Shown here piece after piece: positions 1 through 6,108 of a stretch of 36,192 nucleotides of DNA. The DNA is from a virus: positions 1-36,192 of the IMG/VR virus record IMGVR_UViG_3300044641_003963, one strand, 5' to 3'. The position numbers and the translations under genes were made by a program. Positions within the stretch are counted from its first letter, which is position 1. The number at the start of each line of letters is the position of its first letter. The notes beneath the pieces were generated by a model. It was not told where the DNA came from and ran no database searches. It was given only the letters and a program-made list of their open reading frames with translations.

Positions 1-126
1 TTGCGGCGTTTTTGCTTCTATCGGGGCTTAATTCTCGCCTGACACGGCAACCAATAGCGCCTTGTTAAACTCTAGGCGGTCCTTTTCCAGTTGGCGGGCC
101 GCTTGCTCGGGGGTCATATCCTCGGG
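1..126. repeat. Terminal direct repeat, left copy
   Basis: These 126 bases are identical to 36059-36184. The repeat carries the last codons of the loader-like gene (stop at 28-30). Its length, about that of a large assembler k-mer, and the lack of any site-like structure suggest a circular genome linearised by assembly rather than a biological terminal repeat. The unit genome would then be about 36,058 bp. Confidence 0.95.
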
Positions 127-693
127 GTCTTTGGCCGGGGCCTTGGTAACTTTGCGGGTCGCGTCGTTGATGTACTTTTGCGCTTTGGCGATTTGCTCGG
201 GGGTTAGTTGGGGGCGCTCGGGTTGCTCGGGATTTGCCTTGCGGTGGGCGGCTTGAGCGCGGTTCAGTAGGAGGACACGCTTTGACTGTTCGGGTTTAAC
301 GAGGTTCAGGATTTCCGCCGGGAACGGCATACGGTTGCCCCAGGTCCAAGACGCCTTAACCCGGCTAATGGCTAGGGTCAGAAGGTCACCCGGCAGCTTG
401 CCTAGCTGTTCGAGATAGATCGCTTGCGCCGTCTCCGGGTCTTGGCACGGTATCCCGAAGGCTTGGGCGAATTGAATGAGGTCTTTCATCGCTAGCACAT
501 AGTCGCGGGGGCTGGCCGGGGCCATCTGCGCCGATAACCTCGAAATCACCGTCGATAGTTGATCCTTCGTCGCCGGGGCCGGTTCCGTCGCCTCCCATTT
601 TTCCAAAGCCGAGAGCGTTTGCAAGTCCTGCGTAGTGGGCGGCGGCAATGTCCTGACCGCTTGGCGCGACGTTGGTTTTAGTGCGGTTGTCAT
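28..693 (-). CDS. Putative helicase-loader-like replication protein
   Basis: This encodes 221 aa, starting at an ATG preceded by a strong ribosome binding site (TGGAGGGG, 699-706). An in-frame start further upstream (744) lacks such a site. The middle contains a pattern (residues about 105-133) of alternating alanine, leucine and isoleucine followed by F-P-A-E-I-L, which resembles the 'ai...kFfPtpaEil' region of phage DnaB-loader proteins of the lambda P and G39P type. The C-terminal half is charged, rich in lysine, glutamate and proline, and probably helical or disordered. It lies directly downstream of the initiator-like gene, the usual O-P order, and overlaps it by 308 bp in another frame. 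The function is inferred from weak sequence pattern plus position; a generic replication accessory protein is the alternative. Confidence 0.6.
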   Translation of the reverse strand: MTTALKPTSRQAVRTLPPPTTQDLQTLSALEKWEATEPAPATKDQLSTVISRLSAQMAPASPRDYVLAMKDLIQFAQAFGIPCQDPETAQAIYLEQLGKLPGDLLTLAISRVKASWTWGNRMPFPAEILNLVKPEQSKRVLLLNRAQAAHRKANPEQPERPQLTPEQIAKAQKYINDATRKVTKAPAKDPEDMTPEQAARQLEKDRLEFNKALLVAVSGEN

Positions 694-1378
694 AAAACCC
701 CTCCAAAAGTCGGGTGAATGATTTTTCTTGAAGCATGAAGTCAAAGTCGGCTTTCCAGCCCCGGTCGTTTTTACCGGCGCAGAAGTCCGAAGCCCGGAGT
801 TTGGCTAGCGCTGCTTCCCACCCCGTCACCCCGCCACAGTCCGAAAGGCGTTTGGCAAGCTTGGCCCGTCTTGCGGTCGAAAGCCGCTGGCAAGGGGGGA
901 TGCCTATTTGTTGGGCGATAGCGTTGTAGGCGTCAACGGCAAGTGTCTCGGGTTTGCTTACTTCCTGCTTATTTGCCCGCGCTTCCGCTTCTAAAACCAC
1001 CTCCCCCTTTAGGGGGTATCTTTCTGTATCTGTACTATATGCCTCTGTCTCTGGTCTAGCATCGGCTATCGTTTGCTTGCCTTTGCTATCATCTGCTAGC
1101 GGATTTACGAGAAAACCGCATTTTATCAAGTCGTTAAGTTTTGGCTCATAGTCTAAATACGCCACCCGCTTAATGTACGCGGGATTGTTCGGAACCTTAC
1201 CGTCAGCCTTAGCGGCTATGACCATGCAAACGACCGCTAGCAGTTTGCTAGCATCGGATAGCATCACCCAATCTTGGCTAGATAAAATCTCGACATGGAG
1301 CTTAATCCACGGAGGGTTGCGGTCGCGGTAGTGCTGGTGCTTCCGCCAATTTTTAATCTCAAAATAGTCTGGTGGCAT
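386..1378 (-). CDS. Phage replication initiator-like protein
   Basis: This encodes 330 aa. The chosen ATG (1376-1378) follows an AAGAGG ribosome binding site; an in-frame start 34 codons upstream has none and adds a low-complexity tail. The first ~75 residues (M-P-P-D-Y-F-E-I-K-N-W onward) resemble the N-terminal winged-helix region of phage replication organisers, with a hydrophobic core around 'KLLAVVCMVIAA'. Residues about 165-240 form a second helical domain with a W-K-A-D-F-D-F-M-L-Q pattern typical of the C-terminal part of such proteins. By analogy it would bind the phage origin and recruit the helicase loader. The last ~100 codons are glycine- and proline-rich and overlap the next gene out of frame. 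A near-consensus promoter lies 140-170 bases upstream. Confidence 0.72.
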   Translation of the reverse strand: MPPDYFEIKNWRKHQHYRDRNPPWIKLHVEILSSQDWVMLSDASKLLAVVCMVIAAKADGKVPNNPAYIKRVAYLDYEPKLNDLIKCGFLVNPLADDSKGKQTIADARPETEAYSTDTERYPLKGEVVLEAEARANKQEVSKPETLAVDAYNAIAQQIGIPPCQRLSTARRAKLAKRLSDCGGVTGWEAALAKLRASDFCAGKNDRGWKADFDFMLQEKSFTRLLEGFYDNRTKTNVAPSGQDIAAAHYAGLANALGFGKMGGDGTGPGDEGSTIDGDFEVIGADGPGQPPRLCASDERPHSIRPSLRDTVPRPGDGASDLSRTARQAAG

Positions 1379-1516
1379 TGGTTGCCTCTTGTGTGATTCC
1401 AAAGTCTTGGGGCGGCTCGCGTGCTTGTCTCGGCTGGAACCAACCCCGGAGGAGGGCAAGAGGAGTACCGGACAACGCATCGCGACAAGGGGGAGCTACC
1501 CCGCCGCCTTCATGGG

Positions 1517-1545
1517 ATTATACGCTTATTGCAAGAGTGTATCAA
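1517..1545 (-). promoter_or_regulatory. Leftward sigma70-type promoter for the replication genes
   Basis: Read on the minus strand the site is TTGATA, 17 bases, TATAAT. The -10 is perfect, the -35 is 5/6, and the spacing is optimal. It lies in the 243-base gap without a convincing gene upstream of the initiator-like gene, and would give a leader of about 130 nt. The transcript would run through the replication genes and, on the circle, towards the terminase genes. Confidence 0.75.
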
Positions 1546-1566
1546 AGGAATTGCGGGTTATACCGA

Positions 1567-1585
1567 CACGCAACACGGGTGCGTG
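1567..1585. promoter_or_regulatory. Inverted repeat upstream of the replication promoter
   Basis: CACGCA and TGCGTG are separated by 7 bases. The centre lies about 30 bases upstream of the -35 hexamer of the leftward promoter, a position suited to an activator or repressor site. No T-run follows on either strand, so it is not a terminator. The role as a regulatory site is inferred. Confidence 0.35.
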
Positions 1586-1621
1586 GGGGCAAATAAAAAG
1601 GCGGTTACGTAGATTCCCGGC

Positions 1622-1672
1622 TCATCTCTCATCCCCCTGTGTCTGGTTCTGTGTGTAGTCTGGTATGGTCAT
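1622..1672 (-). CDS. Possible 16-aa leader-type peptide
   Basis: A 16-codon frame (M-T-I-P-D-Y-T-Q-N-Q...) starts 2 bases after the stop of the 42-aa gene. It has an AAGGA element overlapping the end of that gene, 6 bases before the ATG. It is hydrophilic and rich in glutamine and asparagine. Only the ribosome binding site and the tight spacing support it; chance is a real alternative at this length. Confidence 0.25.
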   Translation of the reverse strand: MTIPDYTQNQTQGDER

Positions 1673-1674
1673 AG

Positions 1675-1803
1675 CTATTCCTTCACACAGATGAAATTCA
1701 GTCCGTTCCTACGCGCGCCATGATGGGCGGTTAAGCGCCAGCATATCCAGCCTTGGGCGTGGTAGGCGGCTACGTCAGATTCGCGGGCGTAGATGATGAT
1801 CAC
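1675..1803 (-). CDS. 42-aa protein translationally coupled to the methyltransferase
   Basis: The GTG start overlaps the methyltransferase TGA in a GTGA junction, with a GAGG ribosome binding site 5 bases before it. The protein begins M-I-I-I-Y-A-R-E-S-D-V and ends F-I-C-V-K-E. The middle is rich in tryptophan, histidine and arginine (G-W-I-C-W-R-L-T-A-H-H-G-A-R-R). The strand-helix-strand look and the basic centre would suit a small nucleic-acid-binding or ferredoxin-like fold, but no family is recognised. The open frame extends further upstream inside the methyltransferase, but the coupled GTG is the only well-placed start. Confidence 0.55.
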   Translation of the reverse strand: MIIIYARESDVAAYHAQGWICWRLTAHHGARRNGLNFICVKE

Positions 1804-2684
1804 GATACCCTCGACAGCAAATCCTTGGCGTCGGCTTCCGCCGTTTCCATGTTGCGGATTGCCTGTTTGAAATAGGACGGCTTCAACTCCACCCCCATGC
1901 CATACCGACCAGCACAAACAGCGGTATGGACTTCGCTACCGATCCCGGCAAACGGGGTGAATACGATATCGCGGGGATTACTCCACAGGTCGATACAACG
2001 CCGGATCACGCCGAGCTGTAGTGGGGCAATGTGCCGCTCGTCGTTATTGTCCCGGCCCGCACGATATTGCAGCGTATCGCTCGGGTTAATATCCATCCAA
2101 ACAGGGGATGCGTATTTCTGCCAGACTTGGACCGGGAAACTCTCGTTAGTGTGGGAGATGGGTTCGGGGTTTTCTCCGGGCTTGCGAAGCGTCACAACGT
2201 AGTCCGCGATGCCCTGACGTGACAGGGCGCTGTCCTTCTTGATCTGTTTATGCAGCAACCCAATGGCCTTTGTGCGCTGCATGGCGGTTACGGGGTCTTT
2301 CCAGATTGTGACCCTCGAATGATAGATAAACCCTTCCTTTTCAGCGGCGCGGATTAGATCGCCGGGAAAGTCTGATAAACCAATAACGCCGTCCCGCACT
2401 TTGCTGGTAGGCAAGTCCATGCAGTGCATAGACATAAGGCGTCCAGGCTTTAGGATGCGGGACAACTCACGCAGGGCATATTGGAAATGATCAAAAAACT
2501 CCCCCGCGTTTTTGCAGTTGCCCATATCGCGGTCGGAATTGCTGTAAGTGTATAGCGACGCAAACGGCGGCGAAAATACCGAGTAATGCACCGACGCGTC
2601 AGGCAACCCCGCCATGACTTCTACGCAATCGCCGTTGTAGATAATCCAATCTTTGCCTTCGGATTGGTCTAATACGTTGCTCAT
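1800..2684 (-). CDS. DNA methyltransferase (N4-cytosine/N6-adenine, SPPF type)
   Basis: This encodes 294 aa. The catalytic motif IV is S-P-P-F at residues 38-41, following the N-G-D-C-V-E-V-M segment (17-24) that usually precedes it. The AdoMet-binding motif I is T-P-F-A-G-I-G-S at 243-250, and a G-V-E-L motif lies about 12 residues further on. Motif IV before motif I is the beta-class order of exocyclic amino methyltransferases. S-P-P-[YF] is more usual for N4-cytosine enzymes than D-P-P-Y, but target base and site cannot be read from sequence. The start overlaps the helicase stop in an ATGA junction. No restriction endonuclease partner is adjacent. A likely role is protection of phage DNA or regulation through methylation; this is inferred. 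Confidence 0.88.
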   Translation of the reverse strand: MSNVLDQSEGKDWIIYNGDCVEVMAGLPDASVHYSVFSPPFASLYTYSNSDRDMGNCKNAGEFFDHFQYALRELSRILKPGRLMSMHCMDLPTSKVRDGVIGLSDFPGDLIRAAEKEGFIYHSRVTIWKDPVTAMQRTKAIGLLHKQIKKDSALSRQGIADYVVTLRKPGENPEPISHTNESFPVQVWQKYASPVWMDINPSDTLQYRAGRDNNDERHIAPLQLGVIRRCIDLWSNPRDIVFTPFAGIGSEVHTAVCAGRYGMGVELKPSYFKQAIRNMETAEADAKDLLSRVS

Positions 2685-4069
2685 GCTGCCCCCATAAATG
2701 CTGGAATTTTGATCTGTTTAGCTGGATTGTAGTCTGCTTTCTCACGCTCCTGGCCGCGTATTTCCGCGCGGTTTAGATCGGCCATATGCGCTATCATGCT
2801 CTCGGCCATGCGTTCGGCGTCGGCTTCTTTGCGGCGTAGGTTTGCTACCACCGCGCCTTCAATCTCCGACGCGATAAAGTGAACATCAACCGGTTGCGTC
2901 TGCCCGAAGCGCCAGAACCTCCGGACGGATTGAAAGACCTGCTCAAAGCTATCGTTAAGCCCGACGAATACGGTATTCCGGCAATGCTGCCAATTTAGGC
3001 CAAACCCGCAGATCGAAGGCTTTGTGACCAGAACCCTCAACCGGCCTGACGCGAAGTCGTCTAGGATTTTTTCCTTTTTCTCTTGGCTATCAGATCCCCG
3101 CAATTGAACCGCGCCGGGGATGGTCTTTTCTAGAGCATCACTTTCGCTATTGAGATTGCACCAGCACACCCACGGTTTATCATTCCCGTTTACTAATTCG
3201 GATGCAGCCTCTACGCGGTCGTCAACAGTTGAACGTCGCGCGCTAATGCGTTCCGCAAGTGTCTGAGCCTCGATGGGGAATAGAAACCCCGTATCAATAT
3301 CCGCTTTGTATTCGACGGCCACAGAGTGCTGATGGGTTCTGAGGGGTGGCAGATCAAATCCGCCGTTCTCATATCCCAAGTCCGAAGGCTTGCGGAGCAT
3401 GACAGCCCAGGAACACATCCACTTCCAAAATTCGGATTCGGCGTGGCCCTTAAGCCTCCATTTCTGCGTATCTCCCCCGTCATGGACAAAGAACATGGCG
3501 AGCATTTCGACATAGGACATAACCCCCAAGAACTCAGCGTGGTTGCCCAATTCCATGAAGTCGTTAGGTGCCGGGGTCGCGGTCGCGGCAAGCCGAAACG
3601 GAACGGCCTGGCAATCCTCGATCAGCTGGGTTCGGGTCTTACCATCGTATGATTTAAGGATGCTGCTTTCGTCCAGAACCACGCCGATAAACTTGGACAG
3701 GTCAAAGTTATGCAGCTTCTCGTAGTTGGTTACGGTAATACCCGGCGTTACCTCTGACTGACTGATGCACTTCCGAATGGTGATGCCAAACTTCTCTCCC
3801 TCTTTTGCCATTTGTGCGGCCACCGCAAGCGGGGTGATAATAAGAACATCACCACCCGCCTCGGTGTGGATCGCATGCGCCCATGACAACTCCATGAGAG
3901 ACTTGCCCAGGCCGGTCCCGGCAAACACTGCGGACCGGCCACGACGCAACGCCCATGACACGATATCGCGCTGAAACGGAAACAGCTTATCATTCAGCGG
4001 CGGGATTGTTTTAAGCCCCGTAGGCTTGTCGATCAGCTTCTTGCGGTTTAGGTAGTGGGCGTATTCCAT
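2681..4069 (-). CDS. SNF2-type superfamily 2 helicase/translocase
   Basis: This encodes 462 aa. Walker A is G-T-G-L-G-K-S at 51-57, the Walker B-like box is D-E-S-S at 133-136, and motif III (T-A-T-P) is at 163-166. Near the C-terminus is the 'VRRFWRFGQTQPV' segment, matching the SNF2 arginine-finger motif VI (R-x-x-R-x-G-Q). It is a compact ATP-dependent dsDNA translocase without obvious accessory domains. It overlaps the DnaA-domain gene by 22 bp and the methyltransferase by 4 bp, so the three are co-translated. Pairs of SNF2 helicase and methyltransferase are frequent in temperate-type phages; their role is not established. A GGGAAG element precedes the ATG. Confidence 0.88.
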   Translation of the reverse strand: MEYAHYLNRKKLIDKPTGLKTIPPLNDKLFPFQRDIVSWALRRGRSAVFAGTGLGKSLMELSWAHAIHTEAGGDVLIITPLAVAAQMAKEGEKFGITIRKCISQSEVTPGITVTNYEKLHNFDLSKFIGVVLDESSILKSYDGKTRTQLIEDCQAVPFRLAATATPAPNDFMELGNHAEFLGVMSYVEMLAMFFVHDGGDTQKWRLKGHAESEFWKWMCSWAVMLRKPSDLGYENGGFDLPPLRTHQHSVAVEYKADIDTGFLFPIEAQTLAERISARRSTVDDRVEAASELVNGNDKPWVCWCNLNSESDALEKTIPGAVQLRGSDSQEKKEKILDDFASGRLRVLVTKPSICGFGLNWQHCRNTVFVGLNDSFEQVFQSVRRFWRFGQTQPVDVHFIASEIEGAVVANLRRKEADAERMAESMIAHMADLNRAEIRGQEREKADYNPAKQIKIPAFMGAA

Positions 4070-4374
4070 TCTTCTTCCCCAATTCTCTCTTTGTGTTTGT
4101 TTATGCCGTGAGCAACGGTCGTATGATGGCGCTTGCCGAGATATTTCCCGATCTCTGTTAGGGTGTGATGCGTTTCACAGTCCGCGCGGTACATAAAATG
4201 GTGCCGGGCTTTGACGTATTGGGCGCTGCGCCGGTCGCTCAATAAATGCTTTAGTGTGATCTGGTGTTGGGTGCAGATATCGCGGGCAATCTCTTGCAAG
4301 CTAATATAATTGGCGTTCCTGAATATCTCGGGGATATTCTTGCGCCCTGGTTCACCCCATGCAACCCCGATCAT
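4048..4374 (-). CDS. Stand-alone DnaA domain IV (DnaA-box-binding) protein
   Basis: This encodes 108 aa from the ATG that overlaps the upstream TGA (ATGA). A GTG nine codons earlier is possible. Residues about 30-95 match the DnaA C-terminal domain: the D-R-R-S-A-Q-Y-V-K-A-R-H segment aligns with the conserved basic region, and L-T-E-I-G-K-Y-L-G-K-R-H-H-T-T-V with the DnaA signature helix-turn-helix (eIG..fG.RdHtTV). There is no AAA+ ATPase domain; full-length DnaA is about 450-500 aa. It may bind DnaA boxes on host or phage DNA and so compete with or mimic host DnaA. The start at a 4-bp overlap indicates coupling in the operon. Confidence 0.82.
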   Translation of the reverse strand: MIGVAWGEPGRKNIPEIFRNANYISLQEIARDICTQHQITLKHLLSDRRSAQYVKARHHFMYRADCETHHTLTEIGKYLGKRHHTTVAHGINKHKERIGEEEWNTPTT

Positions 4375-4739
4375 ATCTGCACACACATAGCAGCGGCGCA
4401 CCCAATCACCGAGTTTTGCAAATAGCGTGCGGGTTTTCCTGACCGTGGTGCGTCTGCGCTGATCTTGCGGGCTTCTTCTCTCGTAACGTCCTCAAACCGC
4501 AACCCCATTATCACCATCATGGGAGGTTTAGCCTGAAACTTTCGCGCTTCTCTAGCGGCTTTGAGTGCAGACTTGTCAGCCTTGGCTCTCATGCGTAACG
4601 GCTGCACCCCGTTTCTAAGTAGGAACTCCCTAATAGCCTCATGCGATGCGCCCAGGTCGTATGCAATGTCAGTTATCGGCATTTCCTTCGCCAACAATAA
4701 CGCACGCTGTCTTGTCTCTGGTGTCCATTTAAACGGCAT
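4371..4739 (-). CDS. Small helix-turn-helix protein
   Basis: This encodes 122 aa with a strong ribosome binding site (AAGGGGGA) that overlaps the end of the upstream 38-aa gene. Residues 3-45 (W-T-P-E-T-R... I-T-D-I-A-Y-D-L-G-A-S-H-E-A-I) form an HTH of the kind found in small phage regulators. The tryptophan-threonine start and the I-A-x-x-L-G turn loosely recall the N-terminus of GcrA, but the C-terminal half is not the GcrA C-terminal domain. That half is basic and then ends in a hydrophobic, cysteine-containing tail. It probably acts as a DNA-binding regulator. The GcrA comparison is only a visual resemblance. Confidence 0.6.
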   Translation of the reverse strand: MPFKWTPETRQRALLLAKEMPITDIAYDLGASHEAIREFLLRNGVQPLRMRAKADKSALKAAREARKFQAKPPMMVIMGLRFEDVTREEARKISADAPRSGKPARYLQNSVIGCAAAMCVQI

Positions 4740-4741
4740 AG

Positions 4742-4858
4742 TTAATCCCCCTTAGGTCCAATGAAATAAACTGTAGCCCACGCGGCGAGTGTAAAAACGA
4801 TGATGAGAGTGCCGATAGTCCCGCCGGGCGTGAAATGGTCTAGGTAGTCTTGGATCAT
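4742..4858 (-). CDS. 38-aa single-span membrane protein
   Basis: The ATG overlaps the upstream TGA (ATGA) and is preceded by GGAG 7 bases away. The protein begins M-I-Q-D-Y-L-D-H-F and has one clear transmembrane segment (about residues 13-33: G-T-I-G-T-L-I-I-V-F-T-L-A-A-W-A-T-V-Y-F-I). It ends G-P-K-G-D. Its stop lies inside the ribosome binding site region of the HTH gene, so it is fully embedded in the operon. The family and function are unknown; small membrane proteins of this kind can act in superinfection exclusion or host-membrane interference. Confidence 0.6.
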   Translation of the reverse strand: MIQDYLDHFTPGGTIGTLIIVFTLAAWATVYFIGPKGD

Positions 4859-5049
4859 ATCGGCGCTCCGTAAATCTGATCTGTTTCCACCCTCTCAACC
4901 CGTTCCGCTTCTACATCAGCCTTAATAACCTCTAGGGCGGATTGTGAGAGGGCTTTTGACTTTCTGGCACGCTCGCCCTTAGCTGCTATGCGGTATTGCT
5001 CCCTAGCATTCATATAGGCTGTGTGGGCGGCTATCTGGCGGGGGGTCAT
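4855..5049 (-). CDS. Small hypothetical early protein
   Basis: This encodes 64 aa and is highly charged. An arginine- and alanine-rich helical N-terminus (M-T-P-R-Q-I-A-A-H-T-A-Y-M-N-A) is followed by K-G-E-R-A-R-K-S-K-A and an acidic stretch. The sequence looks like one long amphipathic helix. It starts in an ATGA overlap with the nuclease gene and ends in an ATGA overlap with the small membrane gene. No family is recognised. Confidence 0.65.
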   Translation of the reverse strand: MTPRQIAAHTAYMNAREQYRIAAKGERARKSKALSQSALEVIKADVEAERVERVETDQIYGAPI

Positions 5050-5426
5050 GCTACGGCCTCCAAAACTTCATCCAGAGACGTACAAACGTGAACCTCAAAG
5101 CCCAACACTCTCAGCGTTGAGTGGCAAATAAGCTGGGCATCTGATACAATTCCCTTGGGCGTTTTGAGTTCGATAAACACGACGCGGCCCGGCTTGATGG
5201 CTTGCAGATCGGGAAACCCGACGACTAGCCCCCGGCTTTTCATGATCGACATTTGCCGCGCGGTGCATTTGATCCCGTTGGCGCTCGCGCTCACGAACCA
5301 TCCAAGGTCACGCAACGCAGTCACGCAACGGCGCTGCAAATCGCCCTCGCTTTCGTCCGCGAAATACTTGCCAAGCGTTTTACGGGCTTCCGCTGCGGTC
5401 ATGTTTGATGGCATTTCGAGGGTCAC
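5046..5426 (-). CDS. VRR-NUC domain nuclease
   Basis: This encodes 126 aa if the GTG at 5426 is used. Internal ATGs at 5414 and 5402 are alternatives, and none of the three has a clear ribosome binding site. Residues 65-125 carry the PD-(D/E)xK core of the VRR-NUC family: G-F-P-D with catalytic Asp at 73, then V-F-I-E-L-K with Glu 86 and Lys 88. After this comes a helix with conserved-looking Q and L residues and a final V-H-V-C strand. Stand-alone phage VRR-NUC proteins are taken to cut branched or flapped DNA, fitting a role in replication or recombination intermediates. Its operon neighbours are the GapR-like protein upstream and small proteins downstream. Confidence 0.85.
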   Translation of the reverse strand: MTLEMPSNMTAAEARKTLGKYFADESEGDLQRRCVTALRDLGWFVSASANGIKCTARQMSIMKSRGLVVGFPDLQAIKPGRVVFIELKTPKGIVSDAQLICHSTLRVLGFEVHVCTSLDEVLEAVA

Positions 5427-5428
5427 GA

Positions 5429-5722
5429 TTAGGCAACCGTTTTCAGCGCAGCTTGGCCGAGGGGTGCGGTGGCAAAGTCGCCCAAGGCGTTTGTGTAAGC
5501 CTCCACAAGCGCGTCACGCTCCGCACGTTCGGCAGCGTCTAGCTTACGGTCGGCAATGACGCGGCGCATGATCTTGGTATCAAAACCTTCACTCTTGGCT
5601 TGTTTGAATACCTCAGCAATGTCCTCAGAAATCGCGGCCTTTTCATCGTTTAGCTTTTCGATGCGGGCAATAAACCGCGCAAGCGATTGATCCCCAATGC
5701 TGTTGTGTCCTATGTCGCTCAT
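5429..5722 (-). CDS. GapR-like (DUF2312) nucleoid-associated protein
   Basis: This encodes 97 aa. The sequence matches the DUF2312 pattern: an N-terminal helix with L-x-x-F-I-A-R-I-E-K-L-N-D-E-K-A-A-I, an acidic helix (S-E-D-I-A-E-V-F-K-Q-A-K), then G-F-D-T-K-I-M-R-R-V-I and a final helical hairpin. In Caulobacter, GapR forms rings around overtwisted DNA and supports topoisomerase action and replication. The family is essentially confined to alphaproteobacteria and their mobile elements. The protein has a normal length with an added alanine-rich tail (residues ~85-97). It may act on phage or host DNA topology during replication; this is inferred. The start is in an ATGA overlap with the gene upstream. 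Confidence 0.88.
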   Translation of the reverse strand: MSDIGHNSIGDQSLARFIARIEKLNDEKAAISEDIAEVFKQAKSEGFDTKIMRRVIADRKLDAAERAERDALVEAYTNALGDFATAPLGQAALKTVA

Positions 5723-5889
5723 GCTTCAACCTTTCTCGCTGGTAATTTCTTAATCTCGTTCCGCATCAGCCATTCGGCCTTTGCTTTTTCTTTCGCCTCA
5801 ACGTCACTTTTGCTGTCGGGCGGCGTTCTGAGTTTTGTGGAGAAGTCTAAGCAATGCCATTTTTTGTGTGGTGGATGGTGGCGGTTCAT
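5719..5889 (-). CDS. Small basic hypothetical protein, first gene of the left operon
   Basis: This encodes 56 aa from ATG 5889. A GTG 9 codons upstream would lie inside the terminator T-tract and is unlikely. The N-terminus holds a histidine cluster (M-N-R-H-H-P-P-H-K-K-W-H-C) and the remainder is a lysine-, alanine- and glutamate-rich helix ending L-P-A-R-K-V-E-A. It ends in an ATGA overlap with the GapR-like gene. It directly follows an intrinsic terminator hairpin, so its expression depends on read-through. No family is recognised. Confidence 0.55.
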   Translation of the reverse strand: MNRHHPPHKKWHCLDFSTKLRTPPDSKSDVEAKEKAKAEWLMRNEIKKLPARKVEA

Positions 5890-5900
5890 GGGTTCTCGGG

Positions 5901-5934
5901 GAAAAAGACCCCCCACGCCGTTAAGCGTGAGGGG
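5901..5934 (-). terminator. Intrinsic terminator or attenuator before the GapR operon
   Basis: On the minus strand a 10-bp stem (CCCCTCACGC with GCGTGGGGGG, one G-T wobble) and a 6-base loop TTAACG are followed by TCTTTTT. The wobble pairs only in the minus-strand RNA; on the plus strand it would be a C-A mismatch. That supports leftward use. It lies 11 bases before the start of the first operon gene, so transcripts from the switch region must read through it. Confidence 0.75.
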
Positions 5935-5985
5935 CGAGTTTAGGGAACGAAGGGCATGGCAACAAACTCACCCATACCCGGTAGG

Positions 5986-6108
5986 CACCCAACACCATGT
6001 CGGGCGATCCGGCGCGGAGAACGCCAGGATTGTTGCGCCCGGTGCGGGTGTAGCCGCTGCGGTGGGGGGACCGCTTTTCCGGGCGCGCGCGGCAGGGGAA
6101 TACCGCGC
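5986..6108 (-). ncRNA. Candidate structured leader RNA (three tandem hairpins)
   Basis: The 187 bases between the HTH regulator and the terminator can fold, on the minus strand, into three hairpins. The first is at 6087-6108 (GCGCGG/CCGCGC). The second is at 6059-6074 (GCGGT/ACCGC with a run of six C). The third is a long interrupted hairpin at 5986-6050 with five nested paired blocks: CACCC/GGGTG, CACC/GGTG, GGGCG/CGCCC, ATCC/GGAT and GGCG/CGCC around a 7-base loop. No good reading frame explains this base pairing. It could be a leader controlling the terminator downstream, or a small RNA ending there. A relation to the phage C4 antisense RNA class is possible but not shown. Confidence 0.5.

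Noticed and set aside
1-126. Biological exact-ended terminal repeat (T7-like)
   Set aside because: Terminase and head genes are P22-like headful type, the repeat lies at the end of a coding gene, and its length fits assembly overlap.
1372-1658. Three overlapping rightward frames upstream of the initiator gene
   Set aside because: They overlap one another without homology or ribosome binding sites, and the strand contains a good leftward promoter instead.
1804-1917. Upstream extension of the 42-aa frame inside the methyltransferase
   Set aside because: It lies out of frame within conserved methyltransferase motifs; the coupled GTG start has a proper ribosome binding site.
6059-6080. Rightward terminator (GCGGT hairpin followed by TTTT)
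   Set aside because: The stem is only 5 bp, the T-run is 4 bases, and no rightward gene precedes it.
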